A stretch of 64,000 nt of DNA, from NCBI GenBank assembly GCA_963580455.1, contig OY756968.1, forward strand, positions 18,135,996-18,199,995. Direction: 5' to 3'. The number at the start of each line of letters is the position of its first letter. Positions within the stretch are counted from its first letter, which is position 1. The notes under the pieces were generated by a model. That model ran no database searches, was not told the DNA's origin, and saw nothing but the letters and a program-made list of their open reading frames with translations. Made by a program: the position numbers and the translations under genes. This stretch comes from Euonymus europaeus (lineage: Eukaryota > Streptophyta > Magnoliopsida > Celastrales > Celastraceae). Shown piece after piece: positions 60,664 to 64,000 of the stretch.

Positions 60664-61892
60664 GTGAGTCCTTGTTAAAAATACTTTTGAATCACATTTA
60701 TATCATTTATCATATAAAAGTTCTAAGTAGTTGTAAAATATTTCCAGTTAAAATTGCGAAACGATTAAAGGATAAGTTGTCTTAGTATCGTTGGAATGCT
60801 TTTATAATATTAACATTCTGGTTCATCACACCACTGTTTAAGTTTAATTTTTTGTACATTATATAGGACATAACTCATTCTTGTTTTTTTTGGATAATTA
60901 ACTTGGTCCATGCTTCAGGAATGGGCTCTCTGAACTGGATATTTAAACATTGGAATTTCATTAACTAGATGAAGTGCTAGATAACAGATTTCATTTATGT
61001 CATTGACATTCTGCCTTCGCTGGTATTTGTACGAATATTTTATTTTTATAGTATTCTTTGTGCACCTTATTACACACTACATTGTGTATCTAGATGTTCA
61101 CAACAATATTCAATTTTGCTTTCTAAGTGGTTCTATAGATCATTATCTAACAAGGTCGCCATTGTGAAAATTATGATCAGTCTGATTGCTTCTATAATTC
61201 TTTTATCAAACATTTTAAGTAGCTGCACATATTCAAAGGAATCCATATCGCTTCATTCTGTATGCTGATTTGGCTGGTTGTAAAGTCCAGTAAAATTCAA
61301 GAAAGACATACAAATAATTACGTATGATTCTCCCTTTTAATATGACAAGCCTTTTTGTTAGGCCTCCATGTTAGGGACTAAATCTCTGATAGACCTTGTT
61401 TATGAGTAGGTTAGTGAGTATTAAAAACTTATTGATTGAGACTAAATTTTTTTGTAAGAGTCTATTTTGTGGCTGACTGGTAGGGGTTATATTACAAGAA
61501 CTATATTTGAAGCAGAGAAAACGAAAGGTTTTAGTTCCTGTAAGATCCTTTCTAAAAATGTGGGCCCAACATTGCTTGGGATAAAGGATTTGGTGATGAT
61601 GGTCCTATCTAAATTTTATGAGAATTTAAGTTGTAGTTAGATGTGGCCCTTAGTGCATCTCTCTAGCTAATTTACTTGCAAAATATCCACGGTCAACTGG
61701 TTTTGAGATAAAAAATTTCCCATACTGATGTTTTACTCAAAAACTGGCTATATCCACCATTGTACTCTAGCTATGTAAGCAATCTTTTGTTGGCAGTTTC
61801 AAATACAAAAACTTGTTTGTTTTCAGTCTCCTTGTAATGTAAATAAGTTCAATGGATTCTGTAAGTACTCAGTAATTATGATGAAGTATTTC

Positions 61893-61976
61893 TTGCTGGT
61901 AAAATATCTTGGGGAGGATGGGACTAGTGTTCGTTTTTCTAGGGCTGCAGCTGTATGCTCTCCTTGGGACCTCTTG
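61893..61976 (+). pseudogene. EMB8-like exon, KYLGEDG to SPWDLL
   Basis: It encodes VKYLGEDGTSVRFSRAAAVC and SPWDLL and ends at a GTCAGT donor. It corresponds to the segment after the nucleophile elbow in EMB8-type hydrolases. Upstream exon sequence (61827-61892) is degraded, and the GTSIGAN-type nucleophile motif is not recognisable. This exon is missing from copy A. Confidence 0.75.
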
Positions 61977-62641
61977 GTCAGTGTTTATGTTATGTGATGC
62001 GAGTATTTTTTTTTTCTTTTCCAGTTTATAATCTGGTTGCAAAGCACGAGGAAAGGATTTCTAATGGGTTCAATCTCTTTACCTTTTCCGGTTGAATTTT
62101 GTGTCTGAATTTATCACGTATTCTCAATGAAGTGACCAACTATGAAAATTCAAGCAAAAATGGGAAAATGTGGACGTCAATTAGTAGGCGTCCAATATCT
62201 ATACCAGCACTATGTTGATCAAACCGATAGAAAGTTTATTTTCTTTGTTAAGGAGATAATTATTCAGTGTTGGACTCTTTGTTGTTTTTTCCTTTGAACA
62301 ATGGCATTTACGATAGTGATCCAGCAAAGCTTGAACTTTCAAAATATTTTAAGCTATCAAATAGAGTTGTGTTTTCAGATAGGAGGTAAAATAAAAGGCG
62401 TAAGTTTACATTATAAGTCCAGCTTTACATTATAAGTTTACAATAAATGGCTTACTGCTGATGCTATAGCTATTCTTTTCTATCGTTCTTTGGATAATGT
62501 GGCAAATTTTAATTGGGAGTGTTGCCAAATATGGTCATGGCACTTCTATACCAAACTAAGAGCCATTTGGAGTCCTACTGTAGTTGCTATTTTTCTTTTT
62601 ATTGTTCTTCTAAATTCTATACTTTTCACCCTTCTTTGTAG

Positions 62642-62726
62642 GTACGTGACAGGTTCATTAACCGCAGTCTTGTGAAGAAGTTGTCCAACACAGTGCTAGG
62701 TTTTGGCCTTCAAGATTTTCCCAATG
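62642..62726 (+). pseudogene. EMB8-like exon VRDRF (copy B)
   Basis: Encodes VRDRFINRSLVKKL and GFGLQDFPN, as at 225-309. The HQSVLAHLADWEG exon that follows in copies 1 and 2 is replaced by the next tandem unit. Confidence 0.8.
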
Positions 62727-62729
62727 GTA

Positions 62730-64000
62730 TTTCCAGTTAAAATTTTGAAACAATTAAAAGGGTAAGTCGTCTTAGTATCGTTGGAATGCTTTTATAACAT
62801 TAACATTCTGGTTCATCGCCACCACTGCTTAAGTTTAATTTTTTGTACATTATATAGGACATAACTCATTCTTGTTTTTTTGGATAATTAACTTTGTCCA
62901 TGCTTCAGGAATGGGCTCTCTGAACTGGATATTTAAACATTGGAATTTCATTAACTAAATGAAGTGCTAGATAACAGATTTCATTTATGTCATTGACATT
63001 TTGCCTTCGCTGGTATTTGTACGAATATTTTATTTTTATAGTATTCTTTGTGCACTTTATTACACACTAAATTGTGTATCTAGATGTTCACAACAGTATT
63101 CAATTTTGCTTTCTAAGTGGTTCTATAGATCATTATCTAACACGGTCGCCATTGTGAAAATTATGATCAGTCTGATTGCTTCTATAATTCTTTTATCAAA
63201 CTTTTTAAGTAGCTGCACATATTCAAAGGAATGCATATCGCTTCATTCTGTATGCTGATTTGGCTGGTTGTAAAGGCCAGTAAAATTCAAGAAAGACATA
63301 CGAATAATTACGTATGATTCTCCCTTTTAATATGACAAGCCTTCTTGTTAGGCCTCCATGTTGGGGACTAAATCTCTGATAGACCTTGTTTATGAGTAGG
63401 TTAGTGACTATTAAAAACTTATTGATTGAGACTAAATTTTTTTGTAAGAGTCTATTTTGTGGCTGACTGGTAGGGGTTATATTACAAGAACTATATTTGA
63501 AGCAGAGAAAACGAAAGGTTTTAGTTCCTGTAAGATCCTTTCTAAAAATGTGGGCCCAACGTTGCTTGGGATAAAGGATTTGGCGATGATGGTCCTATCT
63601 AAATTTTGTGAGAATTTAAGTAGTAGTTAGATGTGGCCCTCAGTGCATCTCTCTAGCTAATTTACTTGCAAAATATCCACGGTCAACTGGTTTTGAGATA
63701 AAAAATTTCCCATGCTGATGTTTTACTCAAAAACTGGCTATATCCACCATTGTACTCTAGCTATGTAAGCAATCTTTTGTTGGCAGTTTCAAATACAAAA
63801 ACTTGTTTGTTTTCAGTCTCCTTGTAATGTAAATAAGTTCAATGGATTCTATAAGTACTCAGTAATTATGATGAAGTATTTCTTGCTGGTAAAATATCTG
63901 GGGGAGGATGGGACTAGTGTTCGTCTTTCTAAGGCTGCAGCTGTATGCTCTCCTTGGGACCTCTTGGTCAGTGTTTATGTTATGTGATGGGAATATTTTT
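62730..64000 (+). repeat. About 1990-bp tandem repeat, unit 2 (runs off the window)
   Basis: A second copy of the unit starting at 60741. It includes a second SPWDLL exon (about 63883-63966), with AAGGCTGCA for AGGGCTGCA upstream. The window ends inside the unit, so more copies may follow. Confidence 0.9.

Larger units (their letters stand above)
60741..62729 (+). repeat. About 1990-bp tandem repeat, unit 1
   Basis: It matches 62730-64000 at an offset of 1989-1990 bp. The unit contains EMB8-like intron DNA, the SPWDLL exon (61893-61976) and the VRDRF exon (62642-62726). The join at 62727-62731 fuses the splice donor AATG/GTAT to TTTCCAG of intron sequence, sharing TAT. Confidence 0.9.

Noticed and set aside
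1..64000. CRISPR arrays, bacterial operons, rRNA or tRNA genes
   Set aside because: None seen. Introns, LTR elements and MULEs indicate plant nuclear DNA.

Overview
This window looks like AT-rich nuclear DNA of a flowering plant, most likely a eudicot. It has GT-AG introns, plant gene families (B3 domain, EMB8-like hydrolase, FAR1-like transposases, Ulp1-like proteases) and many plant transposable elements: Ty3/gypsy, Ty1/copia, hAT-type MITEs and Mutator-like elements (MULEs). The species cannot be named from sequence alone. Only three short B3 genes look intact. Almost everything else is broken or non-coding.

Regions 1-17.3 kb and 58.8-64 kb carry scrambled copies of an alpha/beta-hydrolase gene of the EMB8 type. 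On the left its exons alternate with a tandem family of three single-domain B3 genes (1543-1875, 11256-11588, 16059-16391). Positions 1-1880 and 9714-11593 are almost identical (offset 9713). The identity falls sharply just after the B3 stop codon, as expected for unequal recombination between B3 paralogues. Two hAT-type MITEs with perfect 8-bp target duplications (12342-13103 and 14781-15695) sit around the second and third B3 genes.

17.3-46 kb is a nest of retrotransposons. A deleted minus-strand gypsy element with a tRNA-Asp-type primer site occupies 17690-23440. A decayed minus-strand copia polyprotein lies at 27302-30190. A plus-strand gypsy pol (30212-32078, resuming at 43109) is split by an 11-kb LTR element (32079-43108, target duplication TTTTA). 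That insert has 2.2-kb LTRs, no recognisable polyprotein, and its own nested solo LTR (36844-38612, target duplication TATAT).

46.2-58.8 kb holds two adjacent MULEs. The left one (about 46258-50960) has a truncated FAR1-like transposase. The right one (50978-58758) has a 9-bp target duplication and carries a FAR1/MULE transposase (minus strand, one nonsense codon) converging on a Ulp1/C48-type protease gene (plus strand, one frameshift and a damaged splice donor). This two-gene element is the most interesting system here. It inserted about 60 bp upstream of the second EMB8-like pseudogene, whose 3' part is tandemly repeated (unit about 1990 bp) to the right edge.
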